DNA from: Silene conica
Lineage: Eukaryota; Streptophyta; Magnoliopsida; Caryophyllales; Caryophyllaceae
DNA: 64,000 bases
NCBI GenBank assembly: GCA_029255685.2
Contig: CM055319.2
Location: 29,669,568 to 29,733,567 of the forward strand
Direction of reading: 5' to 3'
Shown here: positions 35,425 through 47,249 of the stretch, piece after piece
Layout of the letters: each line of letters opens with the position of its first letter
How positions within the stretch are numbered: the first letter of the stretch is position 1
Position numbers and translations under genes: made by a program
Notes under the pieces: model-generated
Databases searched by the model: none
The model's input: only the letters and a program-made list of their open reading frames with translations
Told to the model about the DNA's origin: nothing

Positions 35425-36687
35425 ATTCGGCTACATAATTACAACATAATTCAATTATTAAATTCATAATTCAATTATTAACGATAATAATACTAAAAGC
35501 AATAATAATACTAATAGTAATAATATCACTAATGTTAAAAACAACAATAAAAGGACGATATTAATATCAACAATACTCAAATAATAATACTGTAATGATA
35601 ATAATAATAATATCATCAATAAACATAAATAACAAACATCCCCCTACCCTTTGATCCAGGGATCAAACCCCACGACCAACAACTTAACTAACCATTTAAG
35701 CATTAACACAACCCTTTGATCCAGGGATCAAACCCCACGACCAACAACTTAACTAACCTCAGGCAGCCACTTCGTCTTTACTCACCCGCGCACTCAACTT
35801 CAAGGCTAGAAAACCACCAGCTGGGCCACCCCTAGCCACCACTATCAACCTCACTCCCTAGCCTCCACCACCTACTACAACCACCACCTTCTCGCTGCCA
35901 CCAGAACCCACCATTACTGCCCTAACGTACTGCCCAAAACCCGTCACACACACTGTTATTCGTTTTCCAGCAACTCACCTACACTCCCCCTCCTTTTCCC
36001 GTTAGGGTTTCTCTCACCCCCTTGCCCCACACCACCTCTGGCCACCACCGTTGTCACCACTGACCCACGGTGGTCCCAGAGGTGGTACCAACACCCTCTC
36101 GTCTCACCTACAACCATCGACAAACCACCATCAAACCCTCCTGTTCAACACGTTTTGTATTAAACCATCGACAGTAATTTTGAACAAAATTGGTGTTTGT
36201 TACAAACAAAAACCACACAGGCTAGCAAAACATTTGTACATCTACAGACATTGGGAATTCGATGTGTATGAGAATAGCCGGAAAAACAGTAAAAGTAATG
36301 AAACAAAAATAGAAACTAATGCCCAGGGTGAACTATGTTCCATATCAGAGTAGCTCAAGTAATAACCAAGTAACAACAATCATATATTCAACATCAAAAC
36401 CACATAAACATTCATAAAACCTAATAACCCAAATAAAATCGAGAAAATTGGTAATTCAAACAAGAGTAAAGGAGAAAGAGGGCGTACGATTATGGTTCAG
36501 TTGCTTGGTGAAGAAGAAACTATGGCGGACGATTGATAGCAAGATTGAATTCGCAGATATCAGCAAGACTGAATGTGGAAAATACGCAGACTTTGAATTC
36601 GCAGACTTTCGCAGAATTTCAAAGGTTTTCGAAGGCTGCAGTTACTGTGTGTTACACGTTATGTTTGTTTAATTTTTATGAAAAGCA
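35425..36687. other. Region upstream of TNP2
   Basis: A/T-rich triplet tracts (35460-35630) precede a tandem duplication of about 57 bp (CCTTTGATCCAGGGATCAAA units at about 35648 and 35712), then a CCA/CCT-rich stretch to about 36130. It should include the TNP2 promoter and 5' untranslated exon, reading leftward. No protein match. Confidence 0.55.
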
Positions 36688-37045
36688 AAGAGAACGGTTC
36701 ACAAAGCAATCGTCTTCTTTTACAAGCAAAGAGAACGGTTCTAAAGGCAACCGTTCTCTTTTATTTATAATGAAAAGCAAAGAGAACGGTTCTCTAGGCA
36801 ACCGTCTTCTTTTAGTTTTTACGAAAAGCAAAGAGCACGGTTCTCTAGGCAACCGTTCTCTTAGCTTTCCAATTGATAACAAAAGAGCACGGTTAAGTAT
36901 TTTAACCGTTCTCTTTAGTTTATTTAGAACAAATAAAGACGGGTTATAATGGGAACCGTCTTGTATTTCTGAATTAAAAAATCCCGCGCATCTTTAGTGA
37001 CACATTAGGACGGTTCCGCAAAATTTCGTTCCATTAGCCCCGTCT
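36688..37045. repeat. Right subterminal array of CACTA-2
   Basis: Repeats of AAGAGAACGGTT, each paired with an inverted AACCGTTCTCTT a few bases on, make short hairpins (about 36690, 36730, 36778, 36830, 36885). Open frames with KENGSKGNRSL-like repeats here are by-products of the array. Confidence 0.9.
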
Positions 37046-37069
37046 CCTAAACCTATATTTGTAGTAGTG

Positions 37070-37696
37070 GTTAGTATCATCATGTTTAGCGTAGATCCCG
37101 AAATCATGCATAGGTAATCTTTTTAATATGCTAGGATGAGGGAAGTCGCGGTAGTAATGTCGTAGGAATCACATGTTAGTCGTTTCTGCGACGAGGTTTG
37201 TCTCTAAGCAGAATAATCAGAAAACTAGTTGAATGAGTGCACGCAGGAGACCGGTTTATCTAGTAACACTATACCTGGATCGAAAGATTGGTAAAGTAGG
37301 CTTGCTTAGGGCAATCGATATAACCTTCCTAGATCGAAAGATTGGTTGGGGCGTCTAGGGATATTTGAGACCGAAAGGAGACAATCACTACCCACCTTGT
37401 CAATGACTTGACTGACCTAGTATTTTCACATGACATGAGTTACCGCAATAATCGGATTCCTAACATATTCCCCTTTTTATTGATAAAACTCATCTTTGTT
37501 ATATTCCTGTTTTGTTTATTTTCGTTTAGTTCGTAGTTAATCAACAACAACAACAACAACCCCCCCCCCCCATTGTGACCAATGAACTGACCTTTAGTTA
37601 AGACTTTGCCTCCCTGCGGATTCGACCCTACTACCACTAGCTTCAGTTAGTAGTACCTAGGATTTATCTTTGACCGTGTTACGACGAGCAGTGTCA
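37070..37696 (+). repeat. 3' LTR of E, right piece
   Basis: Continues the LTR from 25452. It carries two GATCGAAAGATTGGT blocks, an AAC tract with poly-C (about 37544-37571) and the conserved end CCCTGCGGATTCGACCC ... CAGTGTCA. J ends the same way (CCCTGTGGATACGATCCC ... GTGTCA). No PBS follows, confirming a 3' LTR. Confidence 0.8.
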
Positions 37697-37724
37697 CATT
37701 CTATGTCATCAGGCTCAACACAGG

Positions 37725-38039
37725 TCAATTATTTAATTGATTTGGAAATGTATCCACAAAAACTTTTGGTTGAAAGTTAACAGAGGACAAAAAAGCCTCA
37801 AACAAACGATTGCGAATTCGCATCACCTGAGGGGTAACCTTCACTTCCAGGAATAAATCCGGTGAAATTCTCCTTTGTGGTAGGAAGGATTCTAACTCCA
37901 TTTCGATGACATCTGTCATCGGAATCGCTATCCTTATGTCTGGTCCCTCCATTGCTAATGTCGCATAGGGGTATTGGGATGGTGGTATTATGGTGTAATG
38001 GGTTATTGGTATGCGAAGCGGAGAGTATTGGGGGATCAT
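37725..38039 (-). CDS. Unrecognised 104-codon ORF
   Basis: It starts MIPQYSPLRIPITHY and ends FVDTFPNQLNN. The first ATG is in a normal context and about 160 bp of A/T- and C/T-balanced sequence upstream could be a 5' untranslated region. No signal peptide, membrane segment, repeat or known motif is visible. Charged residues are spread as in a small globular domain (MTDVIEMELESFLPQRR, MRIRNRLFEAFLSS). It lies in a 500-bp island between the E LTR and F that is otherwise unassigned. It may be a host exon, part of an element or chance. Confidence 0.35.
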   Translation of the reverse strand: MIPQYSPLRIPITHYTIIPPSQYPYATLAMEGPDIRIAIPMTDVIEMELESFLPQRRISPDLFLEVKVTPQVMRIRNRLFEAFLSSVNFQPKVFVDTFPNQLNN

Positions 38040-39141
38040 GATTCTTTATCGGAAACGAGAAGCTTGGTTTGCTGGTTTTTTTGTGTAGATCTTTAGCAAC
38101 TTTGCAAGACAGAGAAGTTTAAAAGCATGTCCTTTGCAACGTTTCGGTTGGTGATGGACTCAAGGGGAGTTGTTGTAGAGTAAGACGAGGAAAAACAATT
38201 TTGTAACATCCCGCATTTTCGTAAAATATATTTTAAAGGTTTTAATTATTTTTACGGGATAAAATAATATTTTAATATTTAATGTCAATTCATTTTAAAA
38301 TAATTCAGTAGATCCGTCTTAAGAACCTTAAGTCCTTAAGACGAATATAACTTGACAAGCTTAAGGCCGTATCAGAAAACCCATTCACATTCAAAGGTCC
38401 GTTCCACTTAAACGTGAAAGGACACTTAAAACCCCTAAACCCTTATTGAATGTCGACATATTACCTTTCACAAATAAGAGCTCAGCATCCTTATTTCTCT
38501 TTTCCTCCTAAAACCTTCAATCTCTTAATCCATTTTTCTTCATCATCCGATTTCCGAATCAAGGTAAATTATATATTTCTGAAATCCTCATGAAATTTGC
38601 AAGACCTCCATCACTTTCAATTTCCGTTTCGTCCCACTTCAAAAATGGACTGTTTTTGGAGAAATTCGTTTCTGGCTGATAATAATCGTTTTTCCTGTTG
38701 TAGGAAAGGGTTTAGAAGATCCCAAGGTGGTTGGTGTCGAGATTGAAGAGGAGCTAGGAGCATAAACGCTTAAGAGGTGACGATAATGAGAAACTCGGCC
38801 TTTATTGTGATATTAGCACTTTGCTTGTTTAAGATGATTAAGGTTTCTGATTTTTCATGTTGTTGTTAATGAGACTTAGTATCATGCTAGGAATCCTTAC
38901 GAAAGACCTTCATATGCTTGTTTATGCTATACATGCTTGTTGTGAAATTTCAGAAATTTGTATGCTTGCGACGGATACAAAGTATAATCTTATTGAGGCT
39001 TATTTGTGAGGTTTAATGGTTGCATTTGGTGTAATTGATGATTTCATATGCTGGGTAAACATTTTATGTTGCGATTTTAGAAGTCTTGAATCGATTAGAG
39101 GAGTTTTTTATATTGTGGAGAAAGGCGTTTTTGCGTACAGC

Positions 39142-39545
39142 GGACTCTGAGCCGGTAGGCTGACCGGCAGCCGGTCGGCCGGCTCAGAGTCGGGGTGTTC
39201 ATTGTTTCGATAATTCAGAATTTAGGAGAAAGGGTCCTGAGCCGGTATGTCGGCCGCCGGTCGACCGGCTTAGGATACCTTTTGTGTGTTTTGGAAAATT
39301 AGCAAAAGGCTTGGGAAGTGACTCCCAGCCGGCAGGCCGGCAGCCAGTCCACCGGCTGTGAGTCACTCCTTATATTTTGGATTTTCAAGGATTGGCTGTG
39401 GGAAGGGACTCCCAGCCGGCTGGCCGGCGGACGGTCCACCCGCTGAGAGCCTCTTCTCATTGTTTTTCAGATTTTGTAAAGGCTTAGGGGAAGGGACCCC
39501 CAGCCGGTTGGCCGGCAGACGGTCTGGGACTGGCTCAGAGCCCCT
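39142..39545. repeat. Hairpin array A in F 5' LTR
   Basis: Five units start at 39143, 39234, 39319, 39406 and 39493 (steps 91, 85, 87, 87). Each has a GC-rich core of GCCGG/CCGGC words flanked by inverted arms that differ between units: GACTCTGA...TCAGAGTC, GTCCTGAG...CTTAGGAT, TGACTC...GAGTCA, and two weaker ones. The copy in the 3' LTR is at 45447-45856. Confidence 0.88.
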
Positions 39546-39821
39546 GTTCCCATTGTTTTGCTTGTAACTTTCAAACGGTTATTCAGTTTTGTTCGAGATT
39601 CGTTCCGTGTACCTTTCATGTGTGTTCGAGGTCCCCGGAGGATGGGCGACACTATATTGGGTTCGGGAATGGAGAGAGGATAGAGACCCACCGGTTGGGT
39701 AACCGAAAGGGAAACCGGCTCTCCCTCAACTTAGTTCCCGGGATCAATTAAATGTTGATTAGAAGTATAAGATAGTAGAACTATAAATTAGTTCATAAAC
39801 TTGGATGATATTGTATTGATG

Positions 39822-40400
39822 CGTATTAAGGTATGCCTTAAGCTGGCCTTTGAGCTTAATACGTGAGTTGGTTGTCATATATGGGGATATGCCTTAAGTT
39901 GGCCTCTAAGCCCTATATGTGTATGGTTGTCGTGTTTGGGATATGCCTTAAGCTGGCCTCTGAGCCAAGACATGTTTGATTGTGATCGCGTTGGAACATT
40001 CCTTAAGTTGGCCTCTGAGTCTCACGAGTAGAGCAGCTGCACAACGGGGTAGTTAAAGAACTGACACCTTGCCCGGAGTGCAGATGTTTGATGCTAGGAC
40101 ATGCCTTAAGCTGGCCTCTGAGTCTAGTGTCTTGTGATGTAGTGAAGGGACATGCCTTAAGCTGGCCTCTGAGTCCTTTACTTTTGGATGCTAGTCCATG
40201 CGTTGTGATGTCGCCTCTTAGTCTAGTGTCTTGCTGATTGGCAGGTCTATGCCTTAAGTTGGCCTCTGAGTCCTTGCTTGCTGAATGATTGGTATTTAGG
40301 TTATGTCTTAAGTTGACCTCTGAACTTATACTTGCTGAATATGATTGGTATTTAGGTTATGTCTTAAGTTGACCGCTGAACCTTATACTTGCTGTTTTAT
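39822..40400. repeat. Hairpin array B in F 5' LTR
   Basis: About nine units share the core ATGCCTTAAG plus TGGCCTCTGAG. Several have unit-specific inverted arms around the core: CGTATTAAG (39822-39830) with CTTAATACG (39855-39863); CATATATGGG with CCCTATATG; AGTGAAGGGAC with GTCCTTTACT. The copy in the 3' LTR is at about 46127-46710, where unit three has perfect arms TGTCTGGG / CCCAGACA (46245-46252, 46277-46284). Confidence 0.82.
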
Positions 40401-41109
40401 ATCTGCTTGCCTTGAGTTGGTACAGTGTCAGATATGCATGATGATAGTGGTATTTACAGTACTTGACTTTGTTATTCTTCACCCAAGGCATTGGGTGACT
40501 CTTTAGTCATTTTCGTAAATGGTTTGGACTGAAAGACCCCCCGACCGGGCAACCGGTAGGGAAACCGGCTCTCCTTCCAAATAGTTTCCGAAGTTGGTTG
40601 AGAGCCCTGCATTAGTAATTGCATGATGATATGAGATTCAGTTATTGAGATATTGTATGTTTCACATGTTTATAGATGCTGGAGTATTCTGTTTGCTTTG
40701 TTGTGTTACGTGTCATTACAAAAGGTGGCTAGGAGAACGCTTGTCACTCCCCACTGATTGTGGCGTACATGTTTTCATGTATGTAGTTACATGCAGGTTG
40801 GCCGGGATTCGCTGAGAGCTAGCGAGTGATGATCCACTTGTCATCTTATGACTTACACCTTTCGATTAGCTAGACTCTAGTTTGATACTGTTTATCTTTT
40901 GGTGCCTGTAGGGATGTTCCATCCCATGCTTTGTATATATTTGGTTTCAGTACTTAGAACTGTTATACTTATCTATTTTGTTTATATCAGTTTTTAGTTT
41001 CAGTTTTAATTCACCTCGCATGTTGTTTATGTTTAAAAAGTTTAAATTCCGCTGCATTTTTAGTACTTTGTGTGATTTATATTTCCGCTTTCGCAAGGGG
41101 TTTTACAGT

Positions 41110-41121
41110 TGGTATCAGAGC
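41110..41121 (+). other. Primer-binding site of F
   Basis: TGGTATCAGAGC, initiator-Met tRNA type, two bases after the LTR end. Confidence 0.92.
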
Positions 41122-41278
41122 ATTATTGCTCCCGACGCACTCATGTGACCCCCAACCTTAACTTGACCATGTAATTGAATAATGAATGAGAGATGGGGTT
41201 GATTTAAGTACTTATGTTGTAGTCTATTTGTGCCTTGTTAGGGATGCGTCTAACGGTTTATTCTCTTATGATTGAAGA

Positions 41279-42469
41279 ATGACAGAGCCAACCAATGATG
41301 AGAATGCTGAGACGCAAGCCCTCATTCAAACTCTCCAGGATTGCATAGCTGGGTCGTCTATGCCTTCTTCTTCATTTCAAACCTCGGGAAGGAACCAAAC
41401 TGGAGGATTGGCTTGGATTATCACCCAGATGTGGAGGAATGCAGCTAAGACATTCGACGGAGAGACCAGTGCTGCGACCATCACCGCTTGGTTCTTTGAC
41501 ATGGAAAGGAACTTCATGATTTATGGTTTTCGACCTGAGGATCAGACCCGAGTGGCATCTCAGTTCTTAGTTCGTGAGGCTAGAAGTTGGTGGTTGACGA
41601 TCAGCGCTCCTGCTACTCGTGACCCTACTTTCACTTGGAGTCGTTTCAAGACTCTTCTTGGCATGAGGTTTTACCACAGGGACATACGTCAAGATAAGAT
41701 GACCGAGTTCATGAACCTGCGCCAAGGGACCCTTTCTGTTCAAGCCTTCACCAATCGATTTGAGGAGCTAATCCACTTTGTCCCACAACAAGTTGAAAGA
41801 GAAGAAGACAAAGCTTACCTGTTCCGGAGCAAGCTTAATGCTGAGACTAGGAGTGTAGCCAGTGGTGACCCGACTTCTTACTTCCAGAGTTACTACGGTG
41901 TCTTACGAGCGGAGGACCCTTACCAGATCTATTGTGAAGAAGCTAGAACCTTCTCTCCTCCTCCACCACCTTTGCATAGATGCCGAAGTGGGAGACCTCT
42001 TAGCCCTCCTGCCTCCTCTCCTCTTGGAAAAAGGAAGCATCCCTAGAAGAAGAAGAAGAAGTCCAAGAAAGCTAAGACTTCTCAGGTTCGAAGCATGAGC
42101 CTTCCACCTGGCGCTCCCCTACAGTGTTTTAATTGCCGCAAAGACCTTCATCCCGGAGTTGACTGTCACGGTAATCCTTACCTTTTCCATGCCTGCAAGA
42201 AGCCCGGGCATCGCTTCTTCGAGTGCCCCGAGAGGAATGCCTTTATTGACAGAGCTGTTACTACTGACCTAGAGGCTGAGACCAGTGGAGCCGGAGCTGT
42301 TCGGAATCAAGCTGAGACTGGAGTTCACCCTGACCCACCTACTGGTATGTTCATGCCTACCATCTTATTTATGGTTGATGTACTGGTAGCTGTTAAGATC
42401 TTAGTCTCTTCCCTTAGACTCTTCTTGACCTTCCTTGAGAGCTATCATTGTGTTCTCCTTGTGCGGTAA
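41279..42469 (+). CDS. gag region of F
   Basis: Begins MTEPTNDENAETQALIQ at the first ATG after the PBS. A Retrotrans_gag domain is clear (TFDGETSAATITAWFFDMER, REARSWWLTI, TWSRFKTLLGMRFY, MTEFMNLRQGTLSVQAF), followed by a Pro/Arg-rich linker and paired zinc-knuckle-like segments (CFNCRKDLHPGVDC, then CKKPGHRFFEC). In the TR-GAG class this is the only protein made. Fossil, with about one break. Confidence 0.85.
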
Positions 42470-44502
42470 CCTACCATAGATTGACTTGGGGAATTTCTTT
42501 AGGTTAGCCGTAGACCGTGATTTGGAGAGTGTTGTTACTTGAGGATAACCTAAGGAGCTGATGGAATGTGTTTTGTTGATCTTAGTGTCTATATGTTACT
42601 AATTTGAGGAGTAAGTGAACGATGAGATAATTGTGCTAGGTAGAGTGTTATACATGGCTTTCGATGGAATTTAGGTGTAAGAACCTTGCGGAGTCATGGA
42701 TGATTGTGAGTTTGTAATTGCCATTGGAGAGTTTAGAGGAACTTAGAGTAGTAAGTAATTTCGAGGATTTAGCTTGAGGTACTGATGTTGACAGATAAGT
42801 AGATGAAGTAAGCTATTGTCTTTTAAACTTGAGGAACGAGAGTTGTTGGTGAATGTGCGAGAGTGTTGAAACATTTACAAAGGACTTGTGGAATTGACTG
42901 AGTGTCCAACCTTAGATTACTTAATGGATTTTAGCGTTTTTCCATGGATGGACCTAAGAGGAATTTGAGAGCACATCACCGGATTTAGAATGGAATAGAA
43001 TGATTCATTGGAGATGCAATCTCGGCAACGCGTTTGTTTATGTATAGCTATTTCGTGGGCTGTAATGCAAGTATGGTAGATATGACATATGGGTTTAATA
43101 GCCTGAGAGTTCGGTTGAATTGTCATTTAGGAGCCATCTGAGATTAGTTATCTAAGACCTTTGGGAATAAGTCATTGAAGGGATAATGTTGCTTTAAACT
43201 TCGAGGAACTTCGAGATCTGAATCGTTTTGAGGAACTAGTCATGAGGACCAGTCATAGACTTGCTTGACTTGGAAGTTGTTACCTTAGTGAGGCCTTACC
43301 TTGGAATGTTCGTTTTATGGTAATAGATGACTTTGGAGAACTTAGGATTTCGAAATACCCCCCCCCCCCCCCCCATAGGATGAATTTGATGGAATTGAAC
43401 TACGTAGGACTAAAGGATATAAGTAATTTTGGTTATGGCCTGTCTCATTGAGAAAAGTCATAGTGTAGAAAGTTTGGAATCCTAATTTCAGAATTCGATG
43501 TTTTGGTGATAGAATTCCGGTTTAGAGTTTGGAAGTGCGTGAACCTTGGTCTGAGGTATGTGTATTAGGCTTCCACCTTGCGTGAGAGATCCTTGACCTT
43601 GATCTAACAGATTTTGAGTGAACTGAGTGAGAGTTTTGGAAACCTTCTTGTTGAGGAATACCTTGTTTTGTGGATGAGATAAGGGTAAGAGGGACCGTGA
43701 AACCATTGTGAGCATCGAGGTCACTGGAAACGTCTCACTGGGATATACTAGGGATCGTTGAAAGGATGTTTCGATTCGGGTTGAGTGGTTAGCATACCCA
43801 TGTTTGGCAAAGGTTACCGTCTTCCTTAACCTTCGACTTGATTGTTCCGTTCCTTCAACCCTCCTTTTTGTGTTCTGACAGCCGCGAGGCTTGAAACCCC
43901 TAATCCTTCGTGTTGAAAATAAGCTCTGCGACTGTTTCCGCGCACTTAAACGTCTGTTTTGAAACTTGTTCCCCAATTGTTGACTTTAAATTCACTGTTT
44001 TTGGAAAAAGCTTAGTTGTTTTGAGAACTTGAAACTGCTTTCTCTTCCGTTAGAAGCGACTTTTAGTTATTGTTGCAATTTTACTTTTTCAAGAATTTGA
44101 GAGTAGTGGTTTATTGAAGAAAAACTTTGTTTTAAGGAACGTAACGTTTTACGATTTTGTCGGATTTCAGCGTTGACCGCCACTAGAACTTGTTATTGGA
44201 GACGTCTAATAACCAGTGTTGTGCTTGTCAACACCGAATCAATCTAATTTTGAACTTTATTTGAACAAAATTTTGGGACTTGTCTCAGATTTGGAATGTC
44301 GGACTCTTGAATACGTAACGAGAATCCCAATATCCATTGACAAGACTTGTGCCTTGAAATCTTTTGCTTCTTGGAACCTTTTTGCAAGATAAAGTTTTGG
44401 GCTACCGAAACCCGTGTGGTACATTTTGTAAGTTATAGTTGTTTTCATACCTATTTTTGTCTTCAAGTATCGAGGACGAAACTTTTTGAAAGATGGGGTG
44501 AT
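42470..44502 (+). other. Noncoding interior of F
   Basis: Two kilobases where pol would be expected; none of its motifs can be found on either strand. Contains a poly-C run at 43361-43374 and ends in the PPT AAAGATGGGGTGAT (about 44489-44502). The 162-codon minus frame at 43488-43976 has no domain. Confidence 0.75.
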
Positions 44503-47244
44503 TGCAACATCCCACATTTTCGTAAAATATATTTTAAAGGTTTTAATTATTTTTACGGGATAAAATAATATTTTAATATTTAATGTTAATTCATTTTAAA
44601 ATAATTCAGTAGATCCATCTTAAGAACCTTAAGTCCTTAAGACGAATATAACTTGGCAAGCTTAAGTCCGTATCAGAAAACCTGTTCACATTCAAAGGTC
44701 TGTTCCACTTAAACGGGAAAGGACCTTTAAAACCCCTAAACCCTTATTGAATGTCGACATATTACCTTTCACAAATAAATACTCAACATCCTTATTTCTC
44801 TTTTCCTCCTAAAACCTTCAATTTCTTAATCCATTTTTCTTCATCATCCGATTTCCGAATCAAGGTAAATTATACATTTCTGAAATCCTCATGAAATTTG
44901 CAAGACCTCCATCACTTTCAATTTCCGTTTCGTCCTCGTTCAAAAATGGACAGTTTTTGGAGAAATCTGTTTCTGGCTGATAATAATCGTTTTTCCTATT
45001 GTAGGAAAGGGTTTAGAAGATCCCAAGGTGGTCGGTGTCGAGATTGAAGAGGAGCTAGGAGCATAAATGCTTAAGAGGTGACGATAATGAGAAACTCGGC
45101 CTTTATTGTGATCTTAGCACTTTGCTTGTTTAAGATGATTAAGGTTTTTGATTTTTCATGTTGTTGTTGTTAATGAGACTTAGTATCATGCTAGGAATCC
45201 TTAAGAAAGACATTCATATCCTTGTTTATGCTATACATGCTTGTTGTGAAATTTCAGAAATTTGTATGCTTGCGAAGGATACAAAGTATAATCTTATGGA
45301 GGCTTATTTGTGAGGTTTAATGGTTGCATTTGGTGTAATTGATGATTTCATATGCTGGGAAAACATTTGATGTTGCGATTTTAGAAGTCTTGAATCGATT
45401 AGAGGAGTTTTGTATATTGTGGAGAAAGGCGTTTTTGCGTACAGCGGACTCTGAGCCGGTAGGCTGACCGGCAGCCGGTCGGCCGGCTCAGAGTCGGGGT
45501 GTTCATTGTTTCAATAGTTCAGAATTTAGGAGAAAGGGTCCTGAGCCGGTAGGTCGGCCGCCGGTCGACCGGCTTAGGATACCTTTTGTGTGTTTTGGAA
45601 ATTTCGCAAAAGGCTTGGGAAGTGACTCCCAGCGGGCAGGCCGGCAGGCCGGCAGCCGGTCCACCGGCTGAGAGTCACTCCTTATATTTTGGAATTTCAA
45701 GGATTGGCTGTGGGAAGGGACTCCCAACCGGCTGGCCGGCGGACGGTCCACCGGCTGAGAGCCTCTTCTCATTGTTTTTCAGATTTTGTAAAGGATTAGG
45801 GGAAGGTACCCCTAGCCAGTTGGCCGGCAGACGGTCTGGGACCGGCTAAGAGCCCCTGTTCCTATTGTTTTGCTTGTAACTTTCAAACGGTTATTCGGTT
45901 TTGTTCGAGATTCGTTCCGTGTACCTTTCATGTGTGTTCGAGGTCCCCGGAGGATGGGCGACACTATATTGGGTTCGGGAATGGAGAGAGGATTGAGACC
46001 CACCGGTTGGGTAACCGAAAGGGAAACCGGCTCTCCCTCAACTTTGTTCCCAGGATCAATTAAGTGTTGATTAGAAGTATAAGAAAGTAGAACTATAGAT
46101 TAGTTCCTAGACTTGGATGATATTGTATTGATGCGTATTAAGGTATGCCATAAGCTGGCCTCTGAGCTTAATACGTGAGTTGGTTGTCATATATGGGGAT
46201 ATACCTTAAGTTGGCCTCTAAGCCCTATATGTGTATGGTTGTCGTGTCTGGGATATGCCTTAAGCTGGTCTCTGAGCCCAGACATGTTTGATTGTGATCG
46301 CGTTGGAACATGCCTTAAGTTGGCCTCTGACTCTGACGAGTAGAGCAGCTGCACAACGGGGTAGCTATGGAACTGACACCTTGCCCGGAGTGCAGATGTT
46401 TGATGCTAGGACATGCCTTAAGCTGGCCTCTGAGTCTAGTGTCTTGTGATGTAGTGAAGGGACATGCCTTAAGCTGGCCTCTGAGTCCTTTACTTTTGGA
46501 TGCTAGTCCATGCGTTGTGATGTCGCCTCTGAGTCTAGTGTCTTGCTGATTGGCAGGTCTATGCCTTAAGTTGGCCTCTGAGTCTTTGCTTGCTGAATGA
46601 TTGGTATTTAGGTTATGTCTTAAGTTGACCTCTGAACCTTATACTTGCTGAATATGATTGGTATTTAGGTTATGTCTTAAGTTGACCGCTGAACCTTATA
46701 CTTGCTGTTTTATATCTGCTTGCCTTGAGTTGGTACAGTGTCAGATATGCATGATGATAGTGGTATTTACAGTACTTGACTTTGTTATTCTTCACCCAAG
46801 GCATTGGGTGACTCTTTAGTCAGTTTCGTAAATGGTTTGGACTGAAAGACCCCCGACCGTGCAACCGGTAGGGAAACCGGCTCTCCTTCCAAATAGTTTC
46901 CGAAGTTGGTTGAGAGCCGTGCATTAGTAATTGCATGATGATATGAGATTCAGTTATTGAGATATTGTATGCTTCACATGTTTATATATGTACACCTTTC
47001 GATTAGCTAGACTCTAGTTTGATATTGTTTATCTTTTGGTGCCTGTAGGGATGTTCCATCCCAGGCTTTGTATATATTTGGTTTCAGTACTTAGAACTGT
47101 TATACTTATCTATTTTGTTTATATCAGTTTCCAGTTTGAGTTTTAATTCACCTCGCATGTTGTTTATGTTTAGAAAGTTTAAATTCCGCTGCATTTTTAG
47201 TACTTTGTGTGATTTATATTTCCGCTTTCGCGAGGGGTTTTACA
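44503..47244 (+). repeat. 3' LTR of F (2.7 kb)
   Basis: TGCAACATCCCACATTTTCG to GGGGTTTTACA, close match to the 5' LTR, repeating hairpin arrays A (45447-45856) and B (about 46127-46710). It is followed by the target duplication AATTT. Confidence 0.9.
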
Positions 47245-47249
47245 AATTT

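Larger units (their letters stand above)
25453..37069 (-). mobile_element. CACTA-2, large two-gene CACTA transposon
   Basis: The ends CACTACTACAAAATATAG (25453) and, reversed, CACTACTACAAATATAGG (from 37069) are flanked by the 3-bp duplication GTT (25450-25452 and 37070-37072), inside the E LTR. Length 11617 bp. It carries both gene types expected of an autonomous plant CACTA, both on the minus strand: TNP2 transposase (32138-35424) and a multi-exon gene with a Ulp1-type protease domain (26106-31650). Subterminal arrays of AACCGTTCTCTT lie at both ends. TNP2 has two visible lesions, so this copy is probably not self-mobile, but its ends look functional. Confidence 0.95.
38202..41107 (+). repeat. 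5' LTR of F (2.9 kb)
   Basis: TGTAACATCCCGCATTTTCG to GGGGTTTTACA. It contains two different hairpin arrays (39142-39545 and 39822-40400) and a CTTAAGAACCTTAAGTCCTTAAG block near 38328 (three CTTAAG words). Confidence 0.9.
38202..47244 (+). mobile_element. F, gag-only gypsy element with large LTRs
   Basis: Two direct LTRs (38202-41107 and 44503-47244) enclose a 3.4-kb interior with a PBS, a gag region and a PPT but no protease, RT or integrase. A perfect 5-bp duplication, AATTT, flanks it (38197-38201 and 47245-47249). This structure fits the non-autonomous TR-GAG class, which depends on a helper. The two LTRs differ at roughly eleven places in the first 235 bp and less elsewhere, so insertion was probably within the last few million years. 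As a TR-GAG element it looks structurally complete; gag has about one break. Confidence 0.9.

Noticed and set aside
35640-36130. Captured G1-type LTR inside CACTA-2 (shared GGATCAAACCCCAC and CCA-rich sequence)
   Set aside because: The order of blocks differs from G1 and only a short word matches; composition alone explains it.
36533-36949. ORF with KENGS-like repeats
   Set aside because: Translation of the CACTA-2 subterminal array.
39822-40400. CRISPR-like array (constant repeat, variable spacers)
   Set aside because: Plant nuclear LTR; the variable parts are mutually inverted arms, unit lengths vary and no cas genes exist.
43488-43976. 162-codon minus ORF in F interior
   Set aside because: No known domain, opposite to gag and to the element direction.
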